DNA of 51,654 bases from Dictyobacter arantiisoli (GTDB lineage: Bacteria > Chloroflexota > Ktedonobacteria > Ktedonobacterales > Ktedonobacteraceae), in the NCBI RefSeq assembly GCF_008326305.1, contig NZ_BIXY01000051.1, positions 1-51,654 of the forward strand, given 5' to 3'. The notes under the pieces are model-generated. The model saw only the letters and a list, made by a program, of their open reading frames with translations, had not been told where the DNA came from and made no database searches. Below are positions 42,163 to 50,030 of this stretch, in pieces; position 1 is the stretch's first letter, and each line of letters begins with the position of its first letter. Position numbers and translations under genes: made by a program.

Positions 42163-42819
42163 ATGATCCGCGTTGTCATCGTCGATGATCATGCCATCGT
42201 GCGCGAAGGGCTACGCTTCCTGTTTGAGCAGCAGTCCGATATCGAAGTGGTCAGCGAAGGAGAAGATGGCCTCCAGGCGATTGCGCTGATCGAGGAGCAG
42301 CATCCTGATGTCTTGCTCCTGGATCTCCTGATGCCCAAATTGCATGGTGTCGAGGTCATCCGCCAGATCAAACGGCTCAGCCCGCAGACTCAGATCCTGG
42401 TGCTTACCTCGTACTCGGAGGATGAACTGCTCTTCGGCGCCATTCAAGCAGGCGCGCTCTCGTACCTGCTCAAAGATACCCGGCCGCAAGATCTGGTCGC
42501 TGCCGTCCGGGCGGCGGCGAAAGGGGAGAGCATCTTGCATCCGCTCATCGCCAAACGTGTCTTGCGCGAGATGCGGCAAACAAAGCGTTCCTCGCTCCAG
42601 GATCTGACGGCGCGCGAGCGAGACGTCCTGACTAGGATTGCCCGTGGCCGCTCTAATCGCGAGATCGCCGCCGATCTCTGTCTCGGTGAACAGACCATCA
42701 AAACCCATGTCTCGAATATCTTAGCCAAATTACACCTGGCCGATCGCACACAGGCCGCCATTTATGCTTTGCAGCAACGCCTGGTGCCCCTGGACGAAAC
42801 GCTGAATCAGGAGGATTAA
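42163..42819 (+). CDS. NarL/LuxR-type response regulator (LiaR-like)
   Basis: 218 residues from ATG 42163 (GAGGAG 8 nt upstream). Receiver: IRVVIVDDHAIVREGLRFLF, phospho-Asp54 in VLLLDLLMPKLHGVEV, Thr in VLTSYSEDELLFGAIQAGAL, Lys in SYLLKDTRPQDLV. LuxR helix-turn-helix: DLTARERDVLTRIARGRSNR, EIAADLCLGEQTIKTHVSNI, LAKLHLADRTQA. Partner of the kinase 5 bp upstream; its likely targets are this promoter and the ABC operon promoter. Confidence 0.94.
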   Translation: MIRVVIVDDHAIVREGLRFLFEQQSDIEVVSEGEDGLQAIALIEEQHPDVLLLDLLMPKLHGVEVIRQIKRLSPQTQILVLTSYSEDELLFGAIQAGALSYLLKDTRPQDLVAAVRAAAKGESILHPLIAKRVLREMRQTKRSSLQDLTARERDVLTRIARGRSNREIAADLCLGEQTIKTHVSNILAKLHLADRTQAAIYALQQRLVPLDETLNQED

Positions 42820-42854
42820 CACTAAATCACCTGGATGCTCCTGACGACTTTCGA

Positions 42855-42930
42855 CTTCCCTCTAAAGTATGAACTCCAATCACCCACGCGTGTGATCTCT
42901 CCCGCAGCCTTTCTATGATACGCTCCTGCT
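42855..42930 (+). promoter_or_regulatory. Promoter region copy 2, before the ABC transporter
   Basis: CTTCCCTCTAAAGTATGA...TGATCTCTCCCG...GCTCCTGCTG; homologous with 40939-41015. Evidence that the two-component system controls the transporter. Confidence 0.55.
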
Positions 42931-42996
42931 GTCCCACAAGGGATAACAGGAGTATCCGAAAGTTTCAACGATAAGAAAGAAGGGCGGTACATTTTG

Positions 42997-43959
42997 ATGC
43001 CCCATCAGCAACACGTTATGTTTCCCAATCCCCAGTATCGTTCGCAAGAGAGCGTATTACGAACGATCAACCTGACCAAACAATTTAAACAGCGCACTGC
43101 TGTCAATGCTCTTCATCTGGACATCCGCCGAGGCGAAATATACGGTTTCCTGGGTCCCAACGGTGCCGGGAAAACCACCACCATTCGCATGGTGCTTGGT
43201 CTCATCACCCCAACCTCTGGGAGGGTAGAAATCCTGGGTCAGGATGCCCGCGCGCGCAGGGCCGTCGTGCTGCCTCACGTCGGTGCGCTTATCGAGCAGC
43301 CAGCCCTCTATCACTCCCTCTCAGGACGCAACAACCTGCGAGTCTTTGCAGATGTCCTTGGCGGAGTCCCTACAGCGCGCCTTGACGAGGTGCTGACGCT
43401 GGTGGGATTGCAAGAGCGGCAACGAGACAAGGTCCAGACCTATTCGCTAGGGATGAAGCAACGGCTGGGCATCGCCGTGGCCTTGCTCCACGATCCGGCG
43501 CTCCTGATCCTCGATGAGCCCACCAATGGCCTCGATCCTGCTGGCATCGCCGAGATGCGCGAGTTCCTGCACCGTCTCTCCGCTACCGGAAAAACGGTGC
43601 TCATCTCCAGCCACCTGCTCTCAGAGATCCAGCAGATCTGCACGCGAGTCGCCATCATCAATTTCGGCAAACTAGTCATCGAGACCGCAGTCGGCGAACT
43701 GACGAGTGGCGAAGGGAGATTTGTCATTCGGATGGAGCATGTCACCGACGCGCTCACGCTGATACGCGCCCAACCCTGGGGGACCGATGTGTGTCTGGAC
43801 GATCATGGCCGTCTGATTACGGCAGCGCCAGGCGGCGTCGGGCGCGACCTGATCGCGTTTCTGTACCAACATGGCTTTGCCCCAGAGGAGGTCAGTCAAG
43901 CCAAGCTCGATCTCGAACAGGTCTTCTTGCGCCTGACCTCTGGTTACTCCGGCAATTAA
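42997..43959 (+). CDS. ABC transporter ATP-binding protein, BcrA-like
   Basis: 320 residues from ATG 42997 (TTG 42994 in frame). LRTINLTKQFKQRTAVNALH, Walker A GPNGAGKTTT, Q-loop HVGALIEQPALYHSLSGRNN, signature TYSLGMKQRLGIAVALL, Walker B ALLILDEPTNGLDPAGI, ISSHLLSEI. The VGALIEQPALY block is typical of bacitracin/lantibiotic-type BcrA/LiaF-regulated exporters. Works with the permease at 44424. Under the promoter copy 42855. Confidence 0.93.
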   Translation: MPHQQHVMFPNPQYRSQESVLRTINLTKQFKQRTAVNALHLDIRRGEIYGFLGPNGAGKTTTIRMVLGLITPTSGRVEILGQDARARRAVVLPHVGALIEQPALYHSLSGRNNLRVFADVLGGVPTARLDEVLTLVGLQERQRDKVQTYSLGMKQRLGIAVALLHDPALLILDEPTNGLDPAGIAEMREFLHRLSATGKTVLISSHLLSEIQQICTRVAIINFGKLVIETAVGELTSGEGRFVIRMEHVTDALTLIRAQPWGTDVCLDDHGRLITAAPGGVGRDLIAFLYQHGFAPEEVSQAKLDLEQVFLRLTSGYSGN

Positions 43960-44056
43960 ATCACTGAGGAGAACGCGGAGACCCAGGAGGAAAAAACTCC
44001 GGTCTCATGCTCATTCGTCAGCTTAGAACATAACAAGAAAGGTTGTAATAGCTACT

Positions 44057-44311
44057 ATGCGTACTTTGTCAACCGTGCATAAATCAGGCTTCTTTACAGA
44101 TGCTGATGGGCGACTCCGTCTCTTCTGGCGTGTCTTTCTTTACACGCTGGCCCAGGCGCTCATCTATGCCTTTATCCACATGGGACTCCAACCACTCCTC
44201 TATAATAAGTTGCATGTCATGGATATTATCACGTTTCTCGTCGATGGGGTGCTTCATCTTGCGCTTATTCTTCTCACCACCTCCCTCTTCTGGCGCTACG
44301 TCGATAGCTGA
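44057..44311 (+). pseudogene. CPBP-type membrane protease, N-terminal fragment
   Basis: 84 residues: SGFFTDADGRLRLFWRVFLY then TLAQALIYAFI, and LVDGVLHLALILLTTSLFWR YVDS. The DADGRLR-x-x-WR pattern and two hydrophobic segments match the start of CAAX-protease-like (CPBP) proteins, but it stops where the R-x-DRRP motif and the catalytic Glu/His domains should follow. Broken; sits between the ATPase and the permease genes. Confidence 0.55.
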
Positions 44312-44423
44312 AGGTGAAGAGGCCTGATCGAATAGCCTTTTACAACGCATCTCCTCTTTCGCTCTAAGACACAGTGATACAAGTAGTTGATACAAATAGA
44401 TACAACCAAAGGAATAACCATTT

Positions 44424-45317
44424 ATGGACACTATTGCACTAAGATCCTCTCTTTCCGCTTTGACTACCGGTGTTCGCCCCAGCTTTCCCGGCCTGGTTCG
44501 TAGCTCGCTGCGTAAAATATGGTACTTGCGGATGACATGGGTTATGCTGGCGATCTGCTTGGCTATCACCCTGCTCATGCTCGTGATACAGCCTACCACT
44601 TCTACCGTCACTGGCAAGCCTCTCCCTGCACTTAGCCGTCTTTATACCATAGCCAGCGGCCCCTGGATCATCACGCGCGGCTGCGGCGGCATCTTCTTGA
44701 TGGTCATCACCGCTTACCTGATTGGAGGAGAGTATCAGCGTGGCACCATTCGCATTATTCTCGCGCGTGGCGTCGGACGAGTGCAACTCTTTCTCTCACA
44801 ACTGACTGCCGTCCTGATCATTATGCTGCTGCTCCTCCTTGGCTGGGCCATCATCAATATTCTGAGTAGTTTCCTCTTCGCCCAATCTGCCGATGTGCTC
44901 AAAGCTGCTACCACCGAGTTCTGGCGTGAAATGGGCCTATATATGCTCACCATCTTGATCAATATGATCATAAGTATTCTCATGGCGGCGGCTATGGCCG
45001 CTGTAGGACGCTCGCTCACCTTCAGTATGACCGCTGCCCTGTCCTGGTTCGCCGCCGATAATGTGATCGGTTTCGCCTTGCAAAACATTGCCACCACCAC
45101 TCACAACGACGTCTTGAGCAGGCTACCAGGCTACCTGCTCGGCCCAATCCTGAATGACCTGCCAACGCAAGTTGGGCTCAACCAGCTCCCCGAGCAGGGG
45201 AATCTGGTACAGCTCATGATGAGCGGAACTCAAACGCTATTGGTGATTCTGGCGTATGGGATCATCTTTCTGGTAGTCTCGCTACTGCTGACGTGGAAAA
45301 AGGATATCAAAGAATAG
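44424..45317 (+). CDS. ABC-2 family permease, BcrB-like
   Basis: 297 residues with six membrane segments (about 42-60, 88-108, 128-158, 178-205, 215-235, 270-290). LRKIWYLRMTWVMLAICLAI, GGIFLMVITAYLIGGEYQRG, TIRIILARGVGRVQLFLSQL: the GGEYQRGTIRI motif identifies ABC-2 permeases that pump peptides or antibiotics. It follows the ATPase after a 465-bp gap holding the broken protease. Confidence 0.92.
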   Translation: MDTIALRSSLSALTTGVRPSFPGLVRSSLRKIWYLRMTWVMLAICLAITLLMLVIQPTTSTVTGKPLPALSRLYTIASGPWIITRGCGGIFLMVITAYLIGGEYQRGTIRIILARGVGRVQLFLSQLTAVLIIMLLLLLGWAIINILSSFLFAQSADVLKAATTEFWREMGLYMLTILINMIISILMAAAMAAVGRSLTFSMTAALSWFAADNVIGFALQNIATTTHNDVLSRLPGYLLGPILNDLPTQVGLNQLPEQGNLVQLMMSGTQTLLVILAYGIIFLVVSLLLTWKKDIKE

Positions 45318-45322
45318 GAAAA

Positions 45323-45358
45323 CGAGCAGAAGCACTTTTTTTTTCGTGCTTCTGCTCG
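45323..45358 (+). terminator. Terminator after the ABC operon
   Basis: CGAGCAGAAGCAC (45323-45335) inverted at 45346-45358 (GTGCTTCTGCTCG), 13 bp, with a nine-T loop. Five bp after the permease stop. Confidence 0.8.
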
Positions 45359-45392
45359 CTGCAAAAGAATATGCGATCTAAGAATACGTAGT

Positions 45393-45530
45393 CTACACAA
45401 CAACGGTCACTTTCCGAGCTTTCCCCCCATGTACAAAACTGAGTACGATCTTATCTCCGGCTTTGTGCTTCTGAACGATGCGCTGGAGGTCTCGCGGTTC
45501 AGAAACGGGCTCGCCATCGACGGAAACTCC
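45393..45530 (-). pseudogene. C-terminal PDZ-domain fragment (HtrA-type)
   Basis: Reverse-strand frame without a start codon: [45 protein letters not shown]-stop. This is the end of a PDZ domain (VDGEPV...DLQRIV...AGDKIVL) as at the C-terminus of HtrA/S1C proteases. It ends abruptly at the Tn3-like end (45528), so its N-terminal part is lost. Confidence 0.75.
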
Positions 45531-45569
45531 TTAGCGGGGATTTTGGGGGGCAAAAATGTCGGGACTCCC
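45528..45569. repeat. Tn3-like terminal inverted repeat next to a cut tnpA
   Basis: Reverse complement: GGGAGTCCCGACATTTTTGC, ... AAATCCCCGCTAAGG. The outer end faces right and touches the tnpA fragment, as if the element had inserted into it. Confidence 0.6.
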
Positions 45570-46339
45570 ATATGGTGGATGGTCTGCTTTATCACGAAAC
45601 TGATCTGGCTATTCATGAGCATTACTCAGATACGTGGGGGTTTACGGATCAGATTTTTGGAATCACACGTTTGCTCGGTTTCGAGTTTGCCCCACGGATA
45701 CGAGATCTGGGCGAGAAACTCATCTTCCATTTTGACAAACCGGCATCCTATCCCACCCTGGGACCACTCCTGGGGGGAACCATCAATGTCAAGCAGATTG
45801 AGAGCCATTGGGATGATCTCCTGCGTCTCACCAGCTCGCTTCACAAGGGCACCGTCACCGCCTCACTCATTTTGGGAAAACTGGCTTCGTATCCTCGGCA
45901 AAATGGCCTGGCCTGGGCACTGCGAGAATGTGGACGCATTGAGCGCAGTATTTTTGCCTTGAAATGGCTGCAAAGTCCCCCATTACGGCGACGGGTGCAA
46001 GTCGGATTGAACAAAGGAGAAGCACGCAATAAATTGGCACGTGCGGTCTGTCACTACCAACTGGGAGAGATCCGTGATCGGTCCTACGAAGATCAGCAAT
46101 ACCGAGCCAGTGGACTCAATCTTGTCATTGCCGCCATTATTTTATGGAATACGGTGTACCTGGCCGAAGCCGTGGAGCAATTGAAACGCGACGGAGTAAC
46201 GATCAAGGAAGAGTACCTCCAGCATGTGTCTCCCCTCGGCTGGGAACATATCAACTTGACGGGCGATTTCCAATGGAATGTGAAGCATATTCCACCCACT
46301 GGGCAACTGCGTCCACTACGAACGAAGCAGCACCGATGA
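45569..46339 (+). pseudogene. Tn3-family transposase (TnpA) C-terminal fragment
   Basis: About 255 residues: [136 protein letters not shown]. The Tn3 DDE-type C-terminal core with its Glu in LNKGEAR. The first 700 or so residues are absent because the Tn3-like end at 45528-45569 abuts the sequence. Subfamily differs from the fragment at 12812. Confidence 0.9.
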
Positions 46340-46341
46340 GG

Positions 46342-46484
46342 AGCTCTTAGTACTACAGTGCCACTTACAACGAGAAAAGCGAAGTAACACAGCTTGAGAG
46401 GCCGATTGGCGATTCATATCAGTAAATGGATGAAGGCGCTCCAAGAGCCATCTCATATGCTAAGTGGCACTGCAGTATTAGAGC
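46342..46484. mobile_element. 143-bp MITE with 24-25-bp terminal repeats
   Basis: GCTCTTAGTACTACAGTGCC (46342-46361 and on to CACTTA) is inverted at 46461-46484 (TAAGTGGCACTGCAGTATTA, GAGC). Starts 3 bp after tnpA ends. No ORF. Confidence 0.6.
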
Positions 46485-46603
46485 GTGTTTTGTAAATGAC
46501 CCCCAGAGCGAGAGCCAAGACCGACCGCTATTGAGCATGAGTTTACAGCCACCTGCCTCATACGTAGACAGAGCGTCTCAGAAAGCGACTTTAGCTGCAA
46601 TCG

Positions 46604-46650
46604 CCTGTCAGTGTGATTTTGACGAAAAGATACGACGTACCATATAACTG
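46604..46650. repeat. 47-bp inverted repeat, left member of the 3.3-kb segment
   Basis: Starts CCTGTCAGTGTGATTTTGAC and ends CGACGTACCATATAACTG. It matches 49891-49937 inverted at 46 of 47 positions and contains the GTACCATATAA half site (46637-46647). Confidence 0.85.
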
Positions 46651-46818
46651 ATAAAAATCACACACCTTTCTCTTCTGCTTCCAGCAATGAGAGTTGGGCA
46701 GGTATTATATCCTCTTCCTCTTGCGCAGAAACAGCATCCACTTCTATCTCAGTGGGATGGGACAGACGTGTGGGTGAACCGTGATACTCACGTAACGGGC
46801 GAAAATCACCTTCCAAGG

Positions 46819-47004
46819 TCACATCCTTAAAGGAGTATGAAGTTCTGAAGTCACGATTGTGAGATCAGCAGGCACGGCCTGAAGAAACAAGTGCAAATCA
46901 TGGGCATATGACTTGATGGTGTTTCTGGGAACAGAACGCTGGCGCAGGCTTGCCACAAAGGTTTCGATAGCGTCGAGCGTGGGAATAGCAATCTGGTCGG
47001 ACAT
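46819..47004 (-). pseudogene. Tyrosine recombinase N-terminal fragment
   Basis: 61 residues: TLDAIETFVASLRQRSVPRN, TIKSYAHDLHLFLQAVPADL. This is the SAM-like core-binding domain of XerC/D- or TnpI-type tyrosine recombinases (FVASLRQRS...T-x-x-SYAHDL-x-x-FL). The catalytic domain with R-H-x-x-R-Y is missing. Its upstream region (47032-47169) holds repeated half sites. Confidence 0.75.
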
Positions 47005-47141
47005 GTTTGTTTTTCTCTCTCATTCTTTCAAGTACCATATAACTAGGAAAACTCTCTATGAGTTTACTCAGTAACAAGAGAAGAAAAATCGGCCATTGAA
47101 GCCTATTGACGACCAATAGGCTTCTTCCATTTCTGCTTTAA

Positions 47142-47169
47142 GTACCATATAACGCTCATTATATGGTAC
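47142..47169. other. dif-like 11-6-11 recombination core site
   Basis: GTACCATATAA (47142-47152), central CGCTCA, TTATATGGTAC (47159-47169): a perfect 11-bp dyad with a 6-bp spacer whose inner ends are ATAA and TTAT, as in dif sites. The half site also occurs at 46637, 47032 and, inverted, 49894. Confidence 0.7.
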
Positions 47170-47189
47170 CTCTGGTCTTTTCCCTGGGA

Positions 47190-47843
47190 TCATATCGAGA
47201 GGTTGACCACCTCCGCAGTTGTTACTCCTGCTCGCCACGCAGCACACAAGTACGTGAGAAGCCAGGCAAAGCTTTGTTCCCCAGAAGCACGCTCATGGCC
47301 AGATGGGGAAACCATGGGAGAAAGGGCATCGGTAAAGTGCATGGTGACCACCCCATGCATCACCTGGAAACGCCAGGCAAATTCCTCGTCTGAGAGGTGT
47401 GGGACGGCCTGACGAAAGGCTGAAAAATATTTTTCAGCTATCGGGCCGAAGATCCGGGCTATCTCCGCCCTCACCTCCTGGTCAGGCTCGCTCGCCAGTC
47501 TGCTAAAGATTTGTCGGCGCCGTTTTCCCGTTTCCTCTCGATCATCAAGATACTGAAAAAACGGGACATAGTAGGCCTTGAGCAACTCTTCCAGCAAAGG
47601 AGCCCTTCCACCGGCGGTGATCTGCTCCAGGTTACGCAGCCGCTCTTCAACCAGTGGGGTGAACATCTGCTGGAGCACCAGCGAGATCAAGGCGGCCTTC
47701 GTGCCAAAATGATAATTCACGGCGGCTAGATTGACCCCCGCAGCAGCAGTGATCTGCCGCAGGGATGTCGCGGCAAAACCCTGTTCGGCCAGCGTTTGCT
47801 CAGCCGCAGCGAGGATCGCGGGTTTACAACTCGTTGCTTTCAT
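47190..47843 (-). CDS. TetR/AcrR-family transcriptional regulator
   Basis: 217 residues. N-terminal helix-turn-helix: ILAAAEQTLAEQGFAATSLR, QITAAAGVNLAAVNYHFGTK, AALISLVLQQMF. The ligand-binding half (about 75-217) includes the C-terminal pattern of the YbjK/CecR-like group (HLSDEEFAWRFQVMHGVVTM). Divergent to the promoter at 47882 and to the MFS and oxidoreductase genes, hence likely repressor of them. Confidence 0.9.
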   Translation of the reverse strand: MKATSCKPAILAAAEQTLAEQGFAATSLRQITAAAGVNLAAVNYHFGTKAALISLVLQQMFTPLVEERLRNLEQITAGGRAPLLEELLKAYYVPFFQYLDDREETGKRRRQIFSRLASEPDQEVRAEIARIFGPIAEKYFSAFRQAVPHLSDEEFAWRFQVMHGVVTMHFTDALSPMVSPSGHERASGEQSFAWLLTYLCAAWRAGVTTAEVVNLSI

Positions 47844-47881
47844 GACGTTTCACGGTCCTTTCAAAAAAAAGTGGTTCCCTC

Positions 47882-47911
47882 TTGACATAGTATATCATAC
47901 ATACGTATAAT
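47882..47911 (+). promoter_or_regulatory. Consensus promoter divergent from TetR
   Basis: TTGACA (47882-47887), 18-bp spacer, TATAAT (47906-47911). The spacer and downstream bases contain AT-rich palindromes (ATACATACGTAT, TATATCATACATA) that could be the TetR operator. Leader 47912-48188 carries no convincing gene. Confidence 0.7.
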
Positions 47912-48188
47912 TCAAACAGCCGCTTGATACAGGTGATAAAAACGATAATTTCAATTAACTGTTTGAAAGTTAGAGAAGGGATATCACACTCGTGACAACG
48001 CTCCAAGAAATGGTACCGGAGGCCGATCGCGTGGCTTCTCCACTCATCCATGCATTGCGAACTCCCGTCTGGGGGTCGGCAGACTCTTTCCCTGAAATGG
48101 CAACTTCCAACGAAGATGTGCTGGTTGCTCCATCGTTGAAGCACCTCTTTTTTTCGTGCGGCATCGTATGCGTTCGTGGAGATGTACA

Positions 48189-48534
48189 ATGATTTCACCT
48201 GTTTCCCTGTCGCTTGAGACGCGGCGGCGTCAGATGGTAGGGCTGGTGGCGGTCAGCCTTGGTTACTTTATGGTGTTGCTCGATACCATGATTTTGAATG
48301 TGGCTTTGCCGGATATTGAAGCGCAGTTACATGGCACGATGACTGGTCTGCAATGGATTGCTAATAGTTACACCCTAGATGGGGAGCGCGCTCGGCGTGG
48401 CAATCCTGGGGGCAGCACTCGGCAGCAAGCCCACAACTGGAGCCATGCAGGCAGCCATTGAAATGTTGCTGGTGGCCTTTGTCCTGGGCTTTGCGCTCAG
48501 CGCGAGCGCCTTGAGAAAGAGCGCACACTCTTGA
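48189..48534 (+). pseudogene. EmrB/QacA-type MFS exporter with a large internal deletion
   Basis: N-terminus MISPVSLSLETRRRQ, then VGLVAVSLGYFMVLLDTMIL, NVALPDIEAQL, GLQWIANSYTLD (first helices of DHA2 exporters, D-x-T-I-x-N-V-A-L-P). At about 48379 the frame shifts into the C-terminus: GSALGVAILGAALGSKPTTG and VLGFALSASALRK. Ten or more membrane helices are missing. Nonfunctional. Confidence 0.8.
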
Positions 48535-48690
48535 AGGACAAAAGAGCGTGGATATACAAATGTGCAACTGGTTGGTTTTTCCCCACGATGATCCTGGTGA
48601 ATCGCTAGCAGGCCCACCAGGGGTATGGTGTGATTTTCCATAGAAGAACGTTTGAAGTTACAGAGAATAGAGAAAGAGAGTTTTTATACC

Positions 48691-49680
48691 ATGATGAAAG
48701 CCGTGGTTATTCCCCGCTTTGGCGGACCAGAAGTGCTCGAGGTACGTGAAGTACCTGTGCCACAGCCTAAAGCGGGTGAGGTCTTGATCGAGGTCGCCTA
48801 CGCAGGTGTCAATTATTCTGACTTGATGGGACGCAGCCGGGGTGGAACGTATGCCCGTGAGCTGCCTTATACCCCTGGTTACGAGGTTGCGGGAGTCATC
48901 CAGGCGCTCGGTGAAGGAGTGGAGGGCTTGCAGATCGGGCAGCGGGTCGCTGCGATGAGCATTTTTGGTGGGTACGCGGAGTTCGCGGTAGCCCAGGCTG
49001 CTCTGACCTTTCCCCTGGACAGCTTTGCCAACGCTATAGAGATGGAGCAGGCAGCTGCCTTTCCGATGGTTGCTATCACCGCCTATGATCTTCTCACGCG
49101 AGCTGGGAGGATATGCGAGGGGGAAAGCGTGCTTATTCACTCGGCTGCGGGTGGAGTTGGGACTGTGGCAGGCCAGATTGCACGTGCGCTGGGAGCGCGG
49201 CTCGTGCTGGGTGTCGTCAGCAAGGCAGAGAAAGTTGCCGAGGCGCGTTCGTTTGGATACGACCAAGTTTTCCCAGTGGCGGATTTTGAGCAGAAGGTGC
49301 TGGAAGCCACCCATGGCAAGGGCATTGATATCGTGCTGGATGCAAGTGGTGAGCCGATACGTAGCCGGAACCTTCCCTTGCTGGCTCGTTTTGGACGTCT
49401 GGTCGTCTTTGGCAATGCCAGCGGCAATCCTGAGAAGGCGCTGGCACCTGGCGAACTGTTGCGGTTGAATTGTTCTGTCGTGGGCTATAGTGTGAGCGCA
49501 CTTATGAAGACCTCTCCCCATGTTGTCGCCGAGACGGCTCAACAGGTGATTCGCTTGATCGCCGAAAGCAAGCTCAAGCCTGTGATTTCCGAGGTCCTTC
49601 CTCTGGAACAGGCAGCAGAGGCGCATCGGCGCATTGAAGCGCGTTCACACGTTGGCAAACTGCTGTTGTGTGTGAAATAG
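48691..49680 (+). CDS. Zinc-independent quinone oxidoreductase (QOR-like, MDR family)
   Basis: 329 residues from ATG 48691 (ATG 48694 equally possible). MKAVVIPRFGGPEVLEVREV, KAGEVLIEVAYAGVNYSDLM, PGYEVAGVIQALGEGVEGLQ, GQRVAAMS, then nucleotide binding at SAAGGVGTVAGQIARALGAR and HGKGIDIVLDASGEPIRSRN. No zinc ligands. NADPH-dependent quinone or enone reduction. Behind a deleted exporter and under TetR control; paralog of the gene at 18509. Confidence 0.9.
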   Translation: MMKAVVIPRFGGPEVLEVREVPVPQPKAGEVLIEVAYAGVNYSDLMGRSRGGTYARELPYTPGYEVAGVIQALGEGVEGLQIGQRVAAMSIFGGYAEFAVAQAALTFPLDSFANAIEMEQAAAFPMVAITAYDLLTRAGRICEGESVLIHSAAGGVGTVAGQIARALGARLVLGVVSKAEKVAEARSFGYDQVFPVADFEQKVLEATHGKGIDIVLDASGEPIRSRNLPLLARFGRLVVFGNASGNPEKALAPGELLRLNCSVVGYSVSALMKTSPHVVAETAQQVIRLIAESKLKPVISEVLPLEQAAEAHRRIEARSHVGKLLLCVK

Positions 49681-49779
49681 AAAGGAAATGAGCAAACGTG
49701 CTATCAGGGGCAGGGGATCATATGTGCCTATGACTCCTGAGACACCTCTGGGCCATTGCGCCTTTCGAATTCTTTTTTA

Positions 49780-49839
49780 GAGGCCACAAGATTACCAAGG
49801 GCTTCGCGTAGGTTTTCCCTGCGGTAATCTTGTGACCTC
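49780..49839 (+). terminator. Hairpin after the oxidoreductase
   Basis: GAGGCCACAAGATTACC (49780-49796) inverted at 49823-49839, 17 bp with one mismatch, 26-nt loop. Probable terminator or small foldback. Nothing else in 49681-50030 apart from the inverted repeat. Confidence 0.45.
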
Positions 49840-49890
49840 ACTCAGCTCTCCTTGTTTTCGGAAGAGGAGAATGATCTGTAGCCACTTTGA

Positions 49891-49937
49891 CAGTTATATG
49901 GTACGTCGTATCTTTTCGTCAAAAACACACTGACAGG
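49891..49937. repeat. 47-bp inverted repeat, right member of the 3.3-kb segment
   Basis: CAGTTATATGGTACGTCG... to ...CACACTGACAGG, inverse of 46604-46650. Carries the TTATATGGTAC half site (49894-49904). Confidence 0.85.
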
Positions 49938-50030
49938 CCCAATGAGCGATGAAAGAGAGTGGGAGAGCACTCATACCTGCTGGCTCCTCGGTTGTAGCTT
50001 TCCCTTGGTGGTCATTTGCAAAATACGCTC

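Noticed and set aside
46426-46647. 73-residue frame over the MITE end and inverted repeat
   Set aside because: Spans two repeat boundaries, no ribosome site, no protein-like pattern.
47992-48192. 66-residue frame in the TetR-MFS leader
   Set aside because: No ribosome site or similarity; likely leader RNA sequence.
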